Positions 50,366 through 58,132 of a stretch of 64,000 nt of DNA are shown here, piece by piece. This DNA is from Streptomyces cinnamoneus. GTDB lineage: Bacteria; Actinomycetota; Actinomycetes; Streptomycetales; Streptomycetaceae. The stretch spans positions 1,302,001 through 1,366,000 of the forward strand of contig NZ_PKFQ01000001.1 in assembly GCF_002939475.1 (NCBI RefSeq), written 5' to 3'. Under the pieces are notes generated by a model. It was not told the DNA's origin. It worked only from the letters and a program-made list of their open reading frames with translations, and searched no databases. The translations under genes and the position numbers were made by a program. How positions within the stretch are numbered: position 1 is the first letter of the stretch; the number at the start of each line of letters is the position of its first letter.

Positions 50366-51091
50366 ATGCCGTGCTGGTTCGAGGGGCCGTTGGCGGCCTT
50401 CGACACGGAGACGACCGGGGTGGATGTGGAGCGCGACCGGATCGTGTCGGCGGCTTTCGTGACGCAGTCGCAGACGGGCGCCGTTCCCGTGGTCACCCGC
50501 TGGCTGGTGAATCCGGGGGTGCCGGTTCCGGAGGCGGCGACCGCGATCCACGGTCTGAACGACGACCATCTGCAGCGGTACGGCCGGTGGCCCGCGCCGG
50601 TGATGGAGGAGGTGGCGCGGGCGCTGGCGGGGCACGCGGCGCGCGGCATACCGCTGGTGGTGATGAACGCGCCCTTCGATCTGACGCTGCTGGACCGGGA
50701 GTTGCGCCGGCACCGGGCGTCGTCGCTCGCCGGGTATCTGGGGGGTGCGGCGCTGTGCGTGATGGACCCGTGGGTGCTGGACAAGCACCTGGACCGCTAC
50801 CGCAAGGGCCGCCGGACACTGTCGGACCTGTGCGACCAGTACGGGGTGGTGCTGTCGGGGGCCCATGACGCGGCGGCGGACGCGGCGGCGGCGCTGGAGG
50901 TCGTGCGGGCGGTGGGGCGGCGGTTCGCGTCCCGGCTGGAGCGGCTGAGTCCGGCGGAGCTGCACACGCGGCAGGCGCTGTGGCACGCGGCCCAGGCGCG
51001 GGGCCTGCAGGCGTGGTTCACACGCAACGGTTCGACGGAGGAGTGCGATCCGGCGTGGCCGTTGCGGCCGGATCTGCCGGCCGCGGCCTGA
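50366..51091 (+). CDS. DnaQ-like 3'-5' exonuclease
   Basis: 241 residues from the ATG at 50366 (AAGGAG upstream). The DEDDh motifs are intact: AAFDTETTG (Exo I), VVMNAPFDLTLLDREL (Exo II) and SGAHDAAADAAAALEV (Exo III with catalytic His). It resembles the epsilon proofreading subunit and free DnaQ-type exonucleases. It lacks a recognisable polymerase-binding tail, so a stand-alone repair or degradation enzyme is likely. It is transcribed away from the DUF4365 pair and ends at a hairpin before a tRNA-Val. Confidence 0.9.
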   Translation: MPCWFEGPLAAFDTETTGVDVERDRIVSAAFVTQSQTGAVPVVTRWLVNPGVPVPEAATAIHGLNDDHLQRYGRWPAPVMEEVARALAGHAARGIPLVVMNAPFDLTLLDRELRRHRASSLAGYLGGAALCVMDPWVLDKHLDRYRKGRRTLSDLCDQYGVVLSGAHDAAADAAAALEVVRAVGRRFASRLERLSPAELHTRQALWHAAQARGLQAWFTRNGSTEECDPAWPLRPDLPAAA

Positions 51092-51121
51092 GGGGGCGGC
51101 GGCGCGGGGCCGGTCATGCGA

Positions 51122-51153
51122 AAGGCCGGCCCATCAGTTGATGGACCGGCCTT
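51122..51153. terminator. Terminator between the exonuclease gene and tRNA-Val
   Basis: AAGGCCGGCCCATC-AGTT-GATGGACCGGCCTT with one mismatched pair lies between convergent transcripts and can serve both. Confidence 0.75.
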
Positions 51154-51162
51154 CCCCGGGCG

Positions 51163-51234
51163 TGGGCGATACTGGGATCGAACCAGTGACCTCTTCGGTG
51201 TGAACGAAGCGCTCTCCCGCTGAGCTAATCGCCC
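51163..51234 (-). tRNA. tRNA-Val (CAC), copy 1
   Basis: 72-base cloverleaf with acceptor GGGCGAT/ATCGCCC, anticodon stem CTTCG/CGAAG and loop TTCACAC, so anticodon CAC reading GUG. CCA is not encoded. The body is identical to copy 2 at 51404. Confidence 0.95.
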
Positions 51235-51270
51235 GGGTTTCCCTCGGGGTTTCCCCCGGGAACGCACTGA

Positions 51271-51300
51271 ACAATACAGGCCGCGGGGCTCCTTCATCAA
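51271..51300 (-). promoter_or_regulatory. Promoter of tRNA-Val (CAC) copy 1
   Basis: TTGATG (51300-51295) and TATTGT (51276-51271) on the minus strand, 18 bases apart, about 37 bases upstream of the tRNA 5' end. Confidence 0.6.
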
Positions 51301-51356
51301 ATCCCCCTCCGCCCGGCATCGGGTCCGGATTCCGGAGGCGGGCGGGTGCGCGAAAA

Positions 51357-51398
51357 GACCGAGGGTCCGCGAGGTGTGAACCTCGCGGACCCTCGGTC
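51357..51398 (-). terminator. Terminator of tRNA-Val (CAC) copy 2
   Basis: Eighteen-base perfect arms GACCGAGGGTCCGCGAGG with a 6-base loop, followed on the minus strand by TTTT. It starts 6 bases after the tRNA 3' end. Confidence 0.85.
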
Positions 51399-51403
51399 CG
51401 ATG

Positions 51404-51475
51404 TGGGCGATACTGGGATCGAACCAGTGACCTCTTCGGTGTGAACGAAGCGCTCTCCCGCTGAGCTAATCGCCC
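51404..51475 (-). tRNA. tRNA-Val (CAC), copy 2
   Basis: Identical in sequence to copy 1, including the acceptor stem and TTCACAC anticodon loop, with its own terminator. A -10-like TAATGT lies at 51494-51489. The two copies are transcribed separately rather than as one precursor. Confidence 0.95.
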
Positions 51476-51549
51476 GGGCGCACCGCAAACATTACCGCAT
51501 GTCAGAGGGTGCCCAGAACCACCCGTGCCTGGTCAGGGGCCGGCCGGCG

Positions 51550-51981
51550 TCAGTGGCCGAGGTTCCAGGGCGGCCGGAGGCCGTAGCTGGCGACGTAGAG
51601 GCCGACGAGCACACCGACGATCACGAGGCCGGTGACGGTGAGGATGATGTTGCGCCGGCGGACCTTGGGGTCGAGGGCGCGCTGGGCGGCTTCGGTGACC
51701 TTGCGCTTGGTCCAGCGCAGGACGAGCTGGGCCCAGACGAATTCGGTGGCCCAGATGGCCATGCCGGCGAAGATCACGAGCCAGCCGGGGCCGGGCAGGG
51801 GCAGCATGACGATGCCGGCGGCGACGACGGCGAGGCCCACGACGAAGACGCCGACTTGCCAGCTCAGGTGCAGGGGGCGGGACCGCCTGATGAAGTGCGG
51901 GGCCCGGGAGCCGAGCCCCTTTTCGCCCTGTTCGTCACCCTCTGTCGCGGCGGTCCGCCGCTCGTCACGCTCCGCGTTCAT
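51550..51981 (-). CDS. TIGR02611/PGPGW-motif membrane protein
   Basis: 143 residues from the ATG at 51981. The hallmark PLPGPGWLVIFAG follows the first membrane helix (VGVFVVGLAVVAAGIVML), and a second hydrophobic segment closes the protein (NIILTVTGLVIVGVLVGLYV). It is a small actinobacterial family of unknown function. It is divergent from ssgB across about 190 bases. Confidence 0.85.
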   Translation of the reverse strand: MNAERDERRTAATEGDEQGEKGLGSRAPHFIRRSRPLHLSWQVGVFVVGLAVVAAGIVMLPLPGPGWLVIFAGMAIWATEFVWAQLVLRWTKRKVTEAAQRALDPKVRRRNIILTVTGLVIVGVLVGLYVASYGLRPPWNLGH

Positions 51982-52004
51982 GCGGCCCAAGTTACCCGAC
52001 GGGC

Positions 52005-52015
52005 GGGAACTCACC
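52005..52015. promoter_or_regulatory. BldD-like half-site upstream of ssgB
   Basis: On the minus strand GGTGAGTTCCC matches 9 of 11 bases of AGTGAGTTACC in the bldD operator of this window. It lies between the PGPGW gene and ssgB. ssgB is a reported BldD target. Confidence 0.35.
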
Positions 52016-52172
52016 GGTTCGGCGGAGCGCGCGGCGTGACGGCTGGGCCGTCCGGGGTATCCGAACAGTCCCAAAACGGTCAGAGGGGTTTACAACGGCA
52101 CCGTAGGTGGCATGTCGATTTCGCCGACGTGCGAATCCCCGAGCGCACACTGAGCGAAAGGCCTTGGCGCTT

Positions 52173-52586
52173 ATGAACACCACGGTCAGCTGCGAGCTGC
52201 ACCTGCGCCTCGTTGTGTCGAGCGAATCCTCACTGCCTGTACCCGCAGGCCTGCGGTACGACACGGCCGATCCCTATGCCGTGCACGCCACCTTCCACAC
52301 CGGAGCCGAAGAAACCGTCGAATGGGTCTTCGCCCGGGACCTGCTCGCGGAGGGCCTGCATCGGCCCACCGGCACGGGCGACGTCCGCGTCTGGCCCTCG
52401 CGCAGTCACGGCCAGGGCGTCGTCTGCATCGCGTTGAGCTCGCCGGAGGGCGAGGCCCTGCTCGAGGCGCCGGCGCGGGCGCTGGAGTCGTTCCTGAAGA
52501 GGACCGACGCCGCCGTCCCACCGGGCACCGAACACCGTCACTTCGACCTGGACACCGAGCTCTCGCACATCCTGGCCGAGAGCTGA
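52173..52586 (+). CDS. ssgB: SsgB, sporulation cell-division activator
   Basis: 137 residues, the usual SsgB length, starting MNTTVSCELHLRLVVSSESS. Continuing segments LPVPAGLRYDTADPYAVHAT, VEWVFARDLLAEGLHRPTGT and RVWPSRSHGQGVVCIALSSP are nearly invariant in Streptomyces. SsgB recruits FtsZ to septum sites in aerial hyphae, positioned with SsgA. A GTTT at 52088-52091 could belong to the stress-sigma promoter reported for this gene, but a matching -10 is weak. It has a strong hairpin terminator at 52666-52698. Confidence 0.96.
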   Translation: MNTTVSCELHLRLVVSSESSLPVPAGLRYDTADPYAVHATFHTGAEETVEWVFARDLLAEGLHRPTGTGDVRVWPSRSHGQGVVCIALSSPEGEALLEAPARALESFLKRTDAAVPPGTEHRHFDLDTELSHILAES

Positions 52587-52665
52587 AGCCGGGCCGGGGC
52601 TGACCCGGAGCGCGCCGGCCCACTCGGGGAGGTCGCGCGCGCACGTCTCGCATAACGGCACCACA

Positions 52666-52698
52666 CGCCGCCGCCGCGGAGCCACCGCGGCGGCGGCG
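52666..52698 (+). terminator. Terminator downstream of ssgB
   Basis: Fourteen-base perfect arms CGCCGCCGCCGCGG with a 5-base loop, 79 bases after the ssgB stop. Confidence 0.65.
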
Positions 52699-52836
52699 CC
52701 GTCGCGCCGGGCACCGCACGGGACCCCGGCCGGGGAGTCGCCGCGCGAGGGAAGCCGCTAGAGTCGCTGCCCGCAGTCGAACATGTGCCGCCCTCTCGCA
52801 GACCCTCCTCCGCCCGGCCAGGGAGCGAACGATTCC

Positions 52837-53373
52837 GTGCTGATCAACCACGACATCCGGCGCACGCTCGACGCCGTCGTCGACCTGCTGAACACCGAGC
52901 TGCCCGACCTCCCCGCCCTGCGGGAGTACGTCCGGCGGCACGACTTCAGCGGCATCGGCGCGCTCCGGGAGCCCGACCTGGCGGCCGTGCGCTCGGCGCG
53001 CGACCGGTTCATCCAGGTGTTCGACTCCCAGGACGCGCGCGCGACGGCGGACCTGCTCAACGCCCTGGTCGCGGAGGCGGGGACCACGCCGCGCCTGACC
53101 GACCACGACGGCTACGACTGGCACGTGCACTACTTCGCACCCGGCGCCTCCCTCGCCGAGCACCTGGCGGCGGACGGCGGGATGGCGCTGGCGTTCCTGC
53201 TGGTGGAGGGCGAGCTGGAGCGGCTGCGGCGGTGCGGGGCGCCGGACTGCGGGCGCGCCTTCATCGACCTGTCCCGCAACCGGTCGCGCCGCTACTGCGA
53301 CGGCCGTACCTGCGGGAACCGGCTGCACGTGGCCGCCTACCGGGCCCGGCGGCGGGAGGCCGCCGCGGAGTGA
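52837..53373 (+). CDS. CGNR zinc-finger protein (ABATE domain), putative regulator
   Basis: 178 residues from the GTG at 52837 (GGGAG upstream). An N-terminal helical domain (about 1-120) is followed by a zinc ribbon with Cys pairs in RRCGAPDCGRAFIDLSRNRS and RRYCDGRTCGNRLHVAAYRA, which contains the CGNR signature. These proteins are presumed DNA-binding regulators and are numerous in Streptomyces. There is no evidence for the target. Confidence 0.87.
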   Translation: MLINHDIRRTLDAVVDLLNTELPDLPALREYVRRHDFSGIGALREPDLAAVRSARDRFIQVFDSQDARATADLLNALVAEAGTTPRLTDHDGYDWHVHYFAPGASLAEHLAADGGMALAFLLVEGELERLRRCGAPDCGRAFIDLSRNRSRRYCDGRTCGNRLHVAAYRARRREAAAE

Positions 53374-53411
53374 GGACGGCCCGCCCCGCGCCGGGCGGCG
53401 CCGGGGTCCGC

Positions 53412-53552
53412 TCACCAGCGGTACAGGTCGTGCACGGCGGTGAGCAGGATCAGCGTGGCTATGAAGGCGAGAAAGAACATCAGCGGCGGTTGGGACAGTG
53501 CGAAGAGACAGCCTCGCGGCTCGTCGGTGATCTCGGCCGGTTCGTCGTTCAT
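53412..53552 (-). CDS. Small single-helix membrane protein (46 aa)
   Basis: The open frame encodes an acidic N-terminus (NDEPAEITDEPRGC) followed by a hydrophobic helix (PPLMFFLAFIATLILLTAVH) and ends DLYRW. It is too short for most gene callers. The GGAG before the ATG is directly adjacent, which is poor spacing. The strong charge-then-helix layout and the tight fit between neighbours support it. Function is unknown. Confidence 0.5.
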   Translation of the reverse strand: MNDEPAEITDEPRGCLFALSQPPLMFFLAFIATLILLTAVHDLYRW

Positions 53553-53620
53553 CTCCGACAGATCATGGCGCAGCCCCTGCCGGTCACCTCACCAACGCTC
53601 CACCTTTCGGGCGGAGTTCG

Positions 53621-54070
53621 TCAGATTCCGTGCTTCTTGAGGATCGCCTCGATGTCGGAGAAGTCCTCGCCGTCGCCCTGCGGGGGCTTCGCCTTGCCGG
53701 CCTTCGGGCGCTCGGCCTGGCGGGGCGAGCCGAGGGAGGGGGCGGAGGCCGTGGGCGCCAGCGCCTCGGGCCGCCCGGCCGCCGCGGCCCGGCGGCGCTC
53801 CTTGCGGGTGCCGCCGCGGCGTCGCTCGACGGCCCTGCTGATCATGAACAGCGCGGCAGAGAGCGCAAGGATCCCGAAGCCCGCCCAGACGCTGGGCTTG
53901 AAGACCAGGTCGGTGACCCAGTCGATCACGCCCGTCAGGACCAGCCCGATGGGCACGAGGGCGTAGGCGGCGATGCGGGTCGCGGCGAGGAAGCGCTTGC
54001 GGTAGGCCGTCAGCAGGGCGATTCCCAGGCCGGCCGCGGACACCGCGGCGCATACGGTCGAGATCAGCAT
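53621..54070 (-). CDS. Membrane protein of unknown function
   Basis: 149 residues from the ATG at 54070, which has AGGAGG seven bases upstream. Three helices (STVCAAVSAAGLGIALL, AAYALVPIGLVLTGVIDWV, VWAGFGILALSAALFMIS) are followed by an Arg/Ala-rich, Pro-rich cytoplasmic tail. The C-terminus GEDFSDIEAILKKHGI is conserved-looking, while the preceding tail is low complexity. The longer frame upstream is not supported. Confidence 0.78.
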   Translation of the reverse strand: MLISTVCAAVSAAGLGIALLTAYRKRFLAATRIAAYALVPIGLVLTGVIDWVTDLVFKPSVWAGFGILALSAALFMISRAVERRRGGTRKERRRAAAAGRPEALAPTASAPSLGSPRQAERPKAGKAKPPQGDGEDFSDIEAILKKHGI

Positions 54071-54237
54071 CCGGTCCTCCTGCCGACGGCGGTCTCCTTC
54101 CTCCATCCTGCACCGGCCGCGGCGGCGAGTGCCACGGCCCGCGGCCGGATCGGGGAGATCTCCGGGTCGGTCTCGGGGGCGGACTCCTCCCCAGGACCGA
54201 GCTGCCCTCATCCCGTGCGGGCTGGAAGACTGGCCCC

Positions 54238-54753
54238 ATGAGCGATACCGATCCCCTCCCCACCGTCCGCCCCGTCCTCGACGTCTGGTGCGAGCTGCAG
54301 TGCCCCGACTGCCACCAGGCCCTCGACGACCTCCGGGCGTTGCGGGCCCGCTACGGCGACCGGCTGGAGATCCGGCTGAGGCACTTCCCGCTGGAGAAGC
54401 ACAAGCACGCCTACGCCGCGGCCCAGGCGGCCGAGGAGGCGGCCGAGCAGGGGCAGGCCTGGCCGTACGTCGAGGCCGTGCTGGCGCGGACCGGGGAGCT
54501 GGCGGAGCGGGGCGAGAAGCTGCTGGTCGAGGTGGCGGGCGAGCTCGGGCTGGACGCCGAGGAGGTGGACACCGCGCTGATCGACGGCCGGCACATGCTG
54601 ATCGTCGACGCGGACCAGGCCGAGGGCAAGGCGATGGGCGTGACGGGGACGCCCACCTACGTCATCGACGGCGTGCGGCTGGACGGCGGCAAGAGCCAGG
54701 AGGGCCTGCGGGAGCGCGTCGAGGAGATCGCCGACCGCCTGCTGGCCGGCTGA
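54238..54753 (+). CDS. DsbA/FrnE-type thioredoxin-fold protein
   Basis: 171 residues. The redox motif C22-P-D-C25 lies in WCELQCPDCHQALDDL. The cis-proline loop is TGTPTYVIDG and the inserted helical domain spans about 60-130. There is no signal peptide, so it should act in the cytosol, like FrnE-type proteins, rather than as the partner of the VKOR protein. The first ATG is used, with weak ribosome-site sequence before it. Confidence 0.85.
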   Translation: MSDTDPLPTVRPVLDVWCELQCPDCHQALDDLRALRARYGDRLEIRLRHFPLEKHKHAYAAAQAAEEAAEQGQAWPYVEAVLARTGELAERGEKLLVEVAGELGLDAEEVDTALIDGRHMLIVDADQAEGKAMGVTGTPTYVIDGVRLDGGKSQEGLRERVEEIADRLLAG

Positions 54754-54779
54754 GGCGCACGGCGCTCCTTCGGGGGCGC

Positions 54780-55601
54780 CTAGAACAGCGGCTTGTAGAG
54801 GTGGTAGTCGGTGGGCTCGTAGCCGAGCGACTCGTACAGCCTCAGGGCCGGGATGTTGTCGGTGAAGACGTTGAGGCCCAGGGTGCGGGCCCCGGCGGCC
54901 AGGCTCTCGCGTTCGGCGAGGCGCATCAGCGTGCGGCCGTGGCCGCGGCCCCGGTGGGCGGCGCCGACGAGGACGTCGAAGACGAAGGCCGCCCCGTCGC
55001 GGACGGCCAACCACAGGGTGCCGACGTCCTCGCCGCCGTGGGTGAGGACGCGCAGGACGGCGCCCGGGGTGGCCGGGCCCCGTGACAGCGCCGTGGCGTG
55101 GTCGCGCTCGGCCTTCGCCAGGGCCTGGGCGCGGGGTATGCCGCGGTCCGCCCAGTGCGCGGCGTAGGCGGCCTTCCCCGCCGTCTGCCAGGCCGGGAAC
55201 TCCTCCTCGGTCATGGGCCGGGCGGTGCTGCCCGCGGGCAGTGCGGGGGCCTCGGCCAGCGGTTTGGCCATGGACCGGTTGCGCTCGGTGTAGCCGAGGG
55301 CGCCCGCGAGGCCGAGGGCCCGCGTGGCACTCGCCGGGATGCTCACGGCGACCTGTCCGCAGCCCCAGCCGCGCAAGACCTCCTCCGCGGCGAGCGCGGC
55401 GACCGTGCCGCGTCCCCGGCCGCGGTCGGGCTCGTCGACGACGAGCCGGGCGATCGTGCCGAAGCGCGGTCCGAAGCGGTGGTCGGTGGCCAGGTCGACG
55501 CTGCCGACGGGCCGGCTGTTGACGCAGATCTCGTACGTACGGGACCGGCCGCCGTCCTCGGTGCGCCGTTCGGGTGCGGTGGGCCGCAGGGTGGTGGTCA
55601 C
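54780..55601 (-). CDS. Tandem-GNAT N-acetyltransferase
   Basis: 273 residues from the GTG at 55601. Two GNAT halves are visible. The first carries RLVVDEPDRGRGRGTVAALA and the second DVLVGAAHRGRGHGRTLMRL, and each contains the acetyl-CoA loop R-G-x-G. The second ends with the typical LYESLGYEPTDYHLY. Tandem GNATs include MshD of mycothiol synthesis, but the substrate here is not evident. The arrangement is a single gene between two oppositely organised neighbours. Confidence 0.82.
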   Translation of the reverse strand: MTTTLRPTAPERRTEDGGRSRTYEICVNSRPVGSVDLATDHRFGPRFGTIARLVVDEPDRGRGRGTVAALAAEEVLRGWGCGQVAVSIPASATRALGLAGALGYTERNRSMAKPLAEAPALPAGSTARPMTEEEFPAWQTAGKAAYAAHWADRGIPRAQALAKAERDHATALSRGPATPGAVLRVLTHGGEDVGTLWLAVRDGAAFVFDVLVGAAHRGRGHGRTLMRLAERESLAAGARTLGLNVFTDNIPALRLYESLGYEPTDYHLYKPLF

Positions 55602-55632
55602 GTTGGTGTTGTACCTGCCCCGCGGCCGCGCG

Positions 55633-56463
55633 TCATCCGGTTTGCGGGTCGGGGTCCGCGGCCGAGCGCTCGTCGAAGACCCGCATGGCCTTGGCGGTCA
55701 CCGGGCCGGGTGCGGCGGGCAGTTGGCGGCCGTCGAGGGCGCGGACGGCCTGGACGTCGCGGAGGGAGGAGGTCAGGAAGACCTCCTCGGCGCGGTCGAG
55801 CACGTCGAAGGGCAGGTCGGTCTCCTTGGCGCCGGTCCACTCCAGGACCAGGGCGCGGGTGATGCCGGCCAGGCAGCCGGAGGAGAGCGGCGGGGTGTGG
55901 AGTTCGCCGTCGAGGACGACGAAGACGTTGGAGCCGGTGCCCTCGCACAGGGCGCCGACGGTGTTGGCGAACAGTGCCTCGGTGGCGCCGCGCTTGTGGG
56001 CGTGGGCGAGGGCGACGACGTTCTCGCCGTAGGAGGTGGACTTGGCGCCGGCGAGGGCGCCGCGTTCGTTGCGGGTCCAGGGGACGGTGACGGCGGCGGT
56101 GACGTCGGGCCGCCGGGAGGTCTCAGCGAGGGCGACGACGAGGGTGGGGGTGGTGGCGCCGCGGTCGGAGCCCAGCGGGGCGATGCCGCCGGTGTAGGTG
56201 ACGCGCAGCCGGCCCAGCGGCATGGGGTTGGCGTCGAGGACCGCCGCGCAGGCCCGGCGGACCTCGTCGAGGTCGGGTTCGGGCAGTCCGAGCAGGCGGG
56301 CCGAGGTGGCGAGCCTGGCCAGGTGCCGGGTCATGGCGAAGGCGCGGCCGTCGGCCGCCTTGAGCGTCTCGAAGACGCCGTCGCCGACCGTGAGGCCGTG
56401 GTCGAACACGGAGACCTGGGAGCTTTCCGCGTCACGGAGCGTGCCGTCGAGCCAGATGATCAC
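55633..56463 (-). CDS. pabC: Class IV aminotransferase, aminodeoxychorismate lyase-like (PabC)
   Basis: 276 residues from the GTG at 56463, which shares GTGA with the stop of the pabB-like gene. The PLP lysine is in GALAGAKSTSYGENV. GLTVGDGVFETLKAADG and EALFANTVGALCEGTGSNVF are family signatures. Coupling to a PabB-type protein makes 4-amino-4-deoxychorismate lyase the best guess. Branched-chain or D-amino acid aminotransferases have the same fold. Confidence 0.82.
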   Translation of the reverse strand: MIIWLDGTLRDAESSQVSVFDHGLTVGDGVFETLKAADGRAFAMTRHLARLATSARLLGLPEPDLDEVRRACAAVLDANPMPLGRLRVTYTGGIAPLGSDRGATTPTLVVALAETSRRPDVTAAVTVPWTRNERGALAGAKSTSYGENVVALAHAHKRGATEALFANTVGALCEGTGSNVFVVLDGELHTPPLSSGCLAGITRALVLEWTGAKETDLPFDVLDRAEEVFLTSSLRDVQAVRALDGRQLPAAPGPVTAKAMRVFDERSAADPDPQTG

Positions 56464-57512
56464 CGTCTCGTCCCTTCTGCGGGCGTGTGTGCGGCCGACG
56501 CTATCGCGAGGAGCCGGGCGGCCTTGAGCTCCGTCTCGGCCCACTCGCGCTCCGGGTCGGAGCCCCAGGTGATGCCGGCGCCGGTGCCGAAGCGCAGCGC
56601 CGGGCCGCCGGCGGCTTCGCGGTCGATCCAGAAGGTGCGGATGCCGACGGCCAGCTCGCCGGTGCCCTGGTCGGCGTCCACCCAGCCGATGCCGCCGCAG
56701 TAGGGGCCGCGGGGGGCGGTCTCCAGGGAGTCGATGATCCGCAGGGCGCTGGCCTTGGGGGCGCCGGTGACGGAGCCGGGCGGGAAGGTGGCGGCGAACA
56801 GCTCCGGCCAGCCGGCGCCGGGGGCGATCTCGCCGCGCACGGTGGAGACGAGGTGGACCAGGCCGGGGTGCTGTTCGACGGCGCAGAGCGCGGGGACGGT
56901 CACGGAGCCGGTGGCGCACACGCGGCCGAGGTCGTTGCGGACCAGGTCCACGATCATGACGTTCTCGGCGTGGTCCTTCTCCAGGAGGTCGGCCGCGGTG
57001 CGGCCGGTGCCCTTGATGGGCCCGGACTCGACGGTGCGGCCGGTGCGGCGCAGGTACAGCTCGGGCGAGGCGGTGGCGACCTCGACGCCGTGGGCCGGCA
57101 GGCGGATCGTGCCCGCGTGGGGGGCGGGGTTGCCGCGGGCCAGGAGCGCGGTGAGGGCGTCCACGTCGGTGGCGGCCGGGTCGGGCAGGGGCGCGCTGAG
57201 CACGCGGCAGAGATTGGCCTGGTAGACCTCGCCGGCGGCTATGTGCTCGCGGATGCGGCGCACGCCCGCGGTGTAGGCGGCGTGGTCGAGGGAGCTGGTC
57301 CACTGCCGGGGGTCCGGGCCCCGCCAGCGGCCGGGTGCGGGGGCCGGGGCGGGGCGCACGTCGCCGAAGCGTGCGCAGGTCAGACCTCCTTCGAAGTCGG
57401 CGACCACGGCCCACCAGCCGGTCGATTCCAGGGCGGCGGGGTCACTGGTGACGTCGCGCAGGTCAGTGGCGAGGAGGCCGCCGAATCGGGCCATGGCAGA
57501 CAGGTGCAGCAC
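56460..57512 (-). CDS. pabB: Chorismate-binding protein, aminodeoxychorismate synthase component I-like (PabB)
   Basis: 350 residues from the GTG at 57512; an ATG at 57494 is also possible, and neither has a good ribosome site. The chorismate-binding domain contains GEVYQANLCRVLS, ASPELYLRRTG, SGPIKGTGRT and VDLVRNDLGRV. FPPGSVTGAPKASALRIIDS follows, and GIRTFWID comes near the end. PIKGT, with its lysine, is the PabB signature, whereas TrpE has PIAGT. No glutaminase (PabA) is nearby, so ammonia must come from elsewhere. It is coupled to pabC. Confidence 0.85.
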   Translation of the reverse strand: MLHLSAMARFGGLLATDLRDVTSDPAALESTGWWAVVADFEGGLTCARFGDVRPAPAPAPGRWRGPDPRQWTSSLDHAAYTAGVRRIREHIAAGEVYQANLCRVLSAPLPDPAATDVDALTALLARGNPAPHAGTIRLPAHGVEVATASPELYLRRTGRTVESGPIKGTGRTAADLLEKDHAENVMIVDLVRNDLGRVCATGSVTVPALCAVEQHPGLVHLVSTVRGEIAPGAGWPELFAATFPPGSVTGAPKASALRIIDSLETAPRGPYCGGIGWVDADQGTGELAVGIRTFWIDREAAGGPALRFGTGAGITWGSDPEREWAETELKAARLLAIASAAHTPAEGTRR

Positions 57513-57587
57513 GTCATCGAGTCTATGGCGCGGCCCGTCGGGACGGCCCCGGTGGAGGATCAGCGCAGCATGCTGGGCAAACGGAAT

Positions 57588-57615
57588 TTGAGCTGGCGCC
57601 GGAATCCGCTAAAGT
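57588..57615 (+). promoter_or_regulatory. Promoter of the tRNA cluster
   Basis: TTGAGC (57588-57593) and TAAAGT (57610-57615) are 16 bases apart, upstream of tRNA-Gly with a leader of about 40 bases. Confidence 0.6.
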
Positions 57616-57662
57616 TCAACACGTCGCCGGGACGCGGAAGCGCTCCGGAGAAACGACAGAGT

Positions 57663-57735
<73 letters not shown>

Positions 57736-57772
57736 CGAGTTGGGGGGATCTTCCCGAACCCCCCGCACTCCT

Positions 57773-57843
57773 GGTGGAGTGGCCGAGAGGCGAGGCAACG
57801 GCCTGCAAAGCCGTCTACACGGGTTCAAATCCCGTCTCCACCT
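57773..57843 (+). tRNA. tRNA-Cys (GCA)
   Basis: 71-base cloverleaf. Acceptor GGTGGAG/CTCCACC, anticodon loop CTGCAAA with anticodon GCA. It starts 37 bases after tRNA-Gly; the spacer contains GGGGGG-ATCTTCCCGAA-CCCCCC. Confidence 0.95.
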
Positions 57844-57847
57844 CCAA

Positions 57848-57919
57848 GGACGATTAGCTCAGCGGGAGAGCGCTTCCCTGACACGGAAGAGGTCACTGGT
57901 TCAATCCCAGTATCGTCCA
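57848..57919 (+). tRNA. tRNA-Val (GAC), copy A
   Basis: 72 bases, acceptor GGACGAT/ATCGTCC, anticodon loop CTGACAC. The bases CCA follow at 57920-57922. Confidence 0.95.
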
Positions 57920-57942
57920 CCAGGGTCCCCACGGACCCTCCT

Positions 57943-58014
57943 GCGCGATTAGCTCAGCGGGAGAGCGCTTCCCTGACACGGAAGAGGTCACTGGTTCAAT
58001 CCCAGTATCGCGCA
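57943..58014 (+). tRNA. tRNA-Val (GAC), copy B (variant acceptor stem)
   Basis: Identical to copy A except for acceptor GCGCGAT/ATCGCGC: pairs 2-71 and 3-70 are both changed with complementarity kept. No CCA follows. Confidence 0.95.
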
Positions 58015-58037
58015 CGCATGATCCACGCATGATCCCC

Positions 58038-58109
58038 GGACGATTAGCTCAGCGGGAGAGCGCTTCCCTGACACGGAAGAGGTCACTGGTTCAATCCCAG
58101 TATCGTCCA
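58038..58109 (+). tRNA. tRNA-Val (GAC), copy C
   Basis: Identical to copy A, including the acceptor stem GGACGAT/ATCGTCC and the following CCA. Confidence 0.95.
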
Positions 58110-58132
58110 CCAGGGTCCACACGGACCCTCCT

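Larger units (their letters stand above)
57848..58014 (+). repeat. 167-base direct duplication, unit 1 (tRNA-Val A plus B)
   Basis: Matches 58038-58204 with a single difference (C at 57929 against A at 58119). Each unit has two tRNA-Val genes and a spacer with hairpin AGGGTCC/GGACCCT. The units are separated by 23 bases that contain two tandem copies of ACGCATGATCC (58014-58035). Confidence 0.9.

Noticed and set aside
48412..50784. A single 790-codon leftward frame joining the 402-residue protein with upstream sequence
   Set aside because: The upstream part is the shadow frame of the DUF4365 gene. The TGATG overlap and DUF4365 signature show two separate genes.
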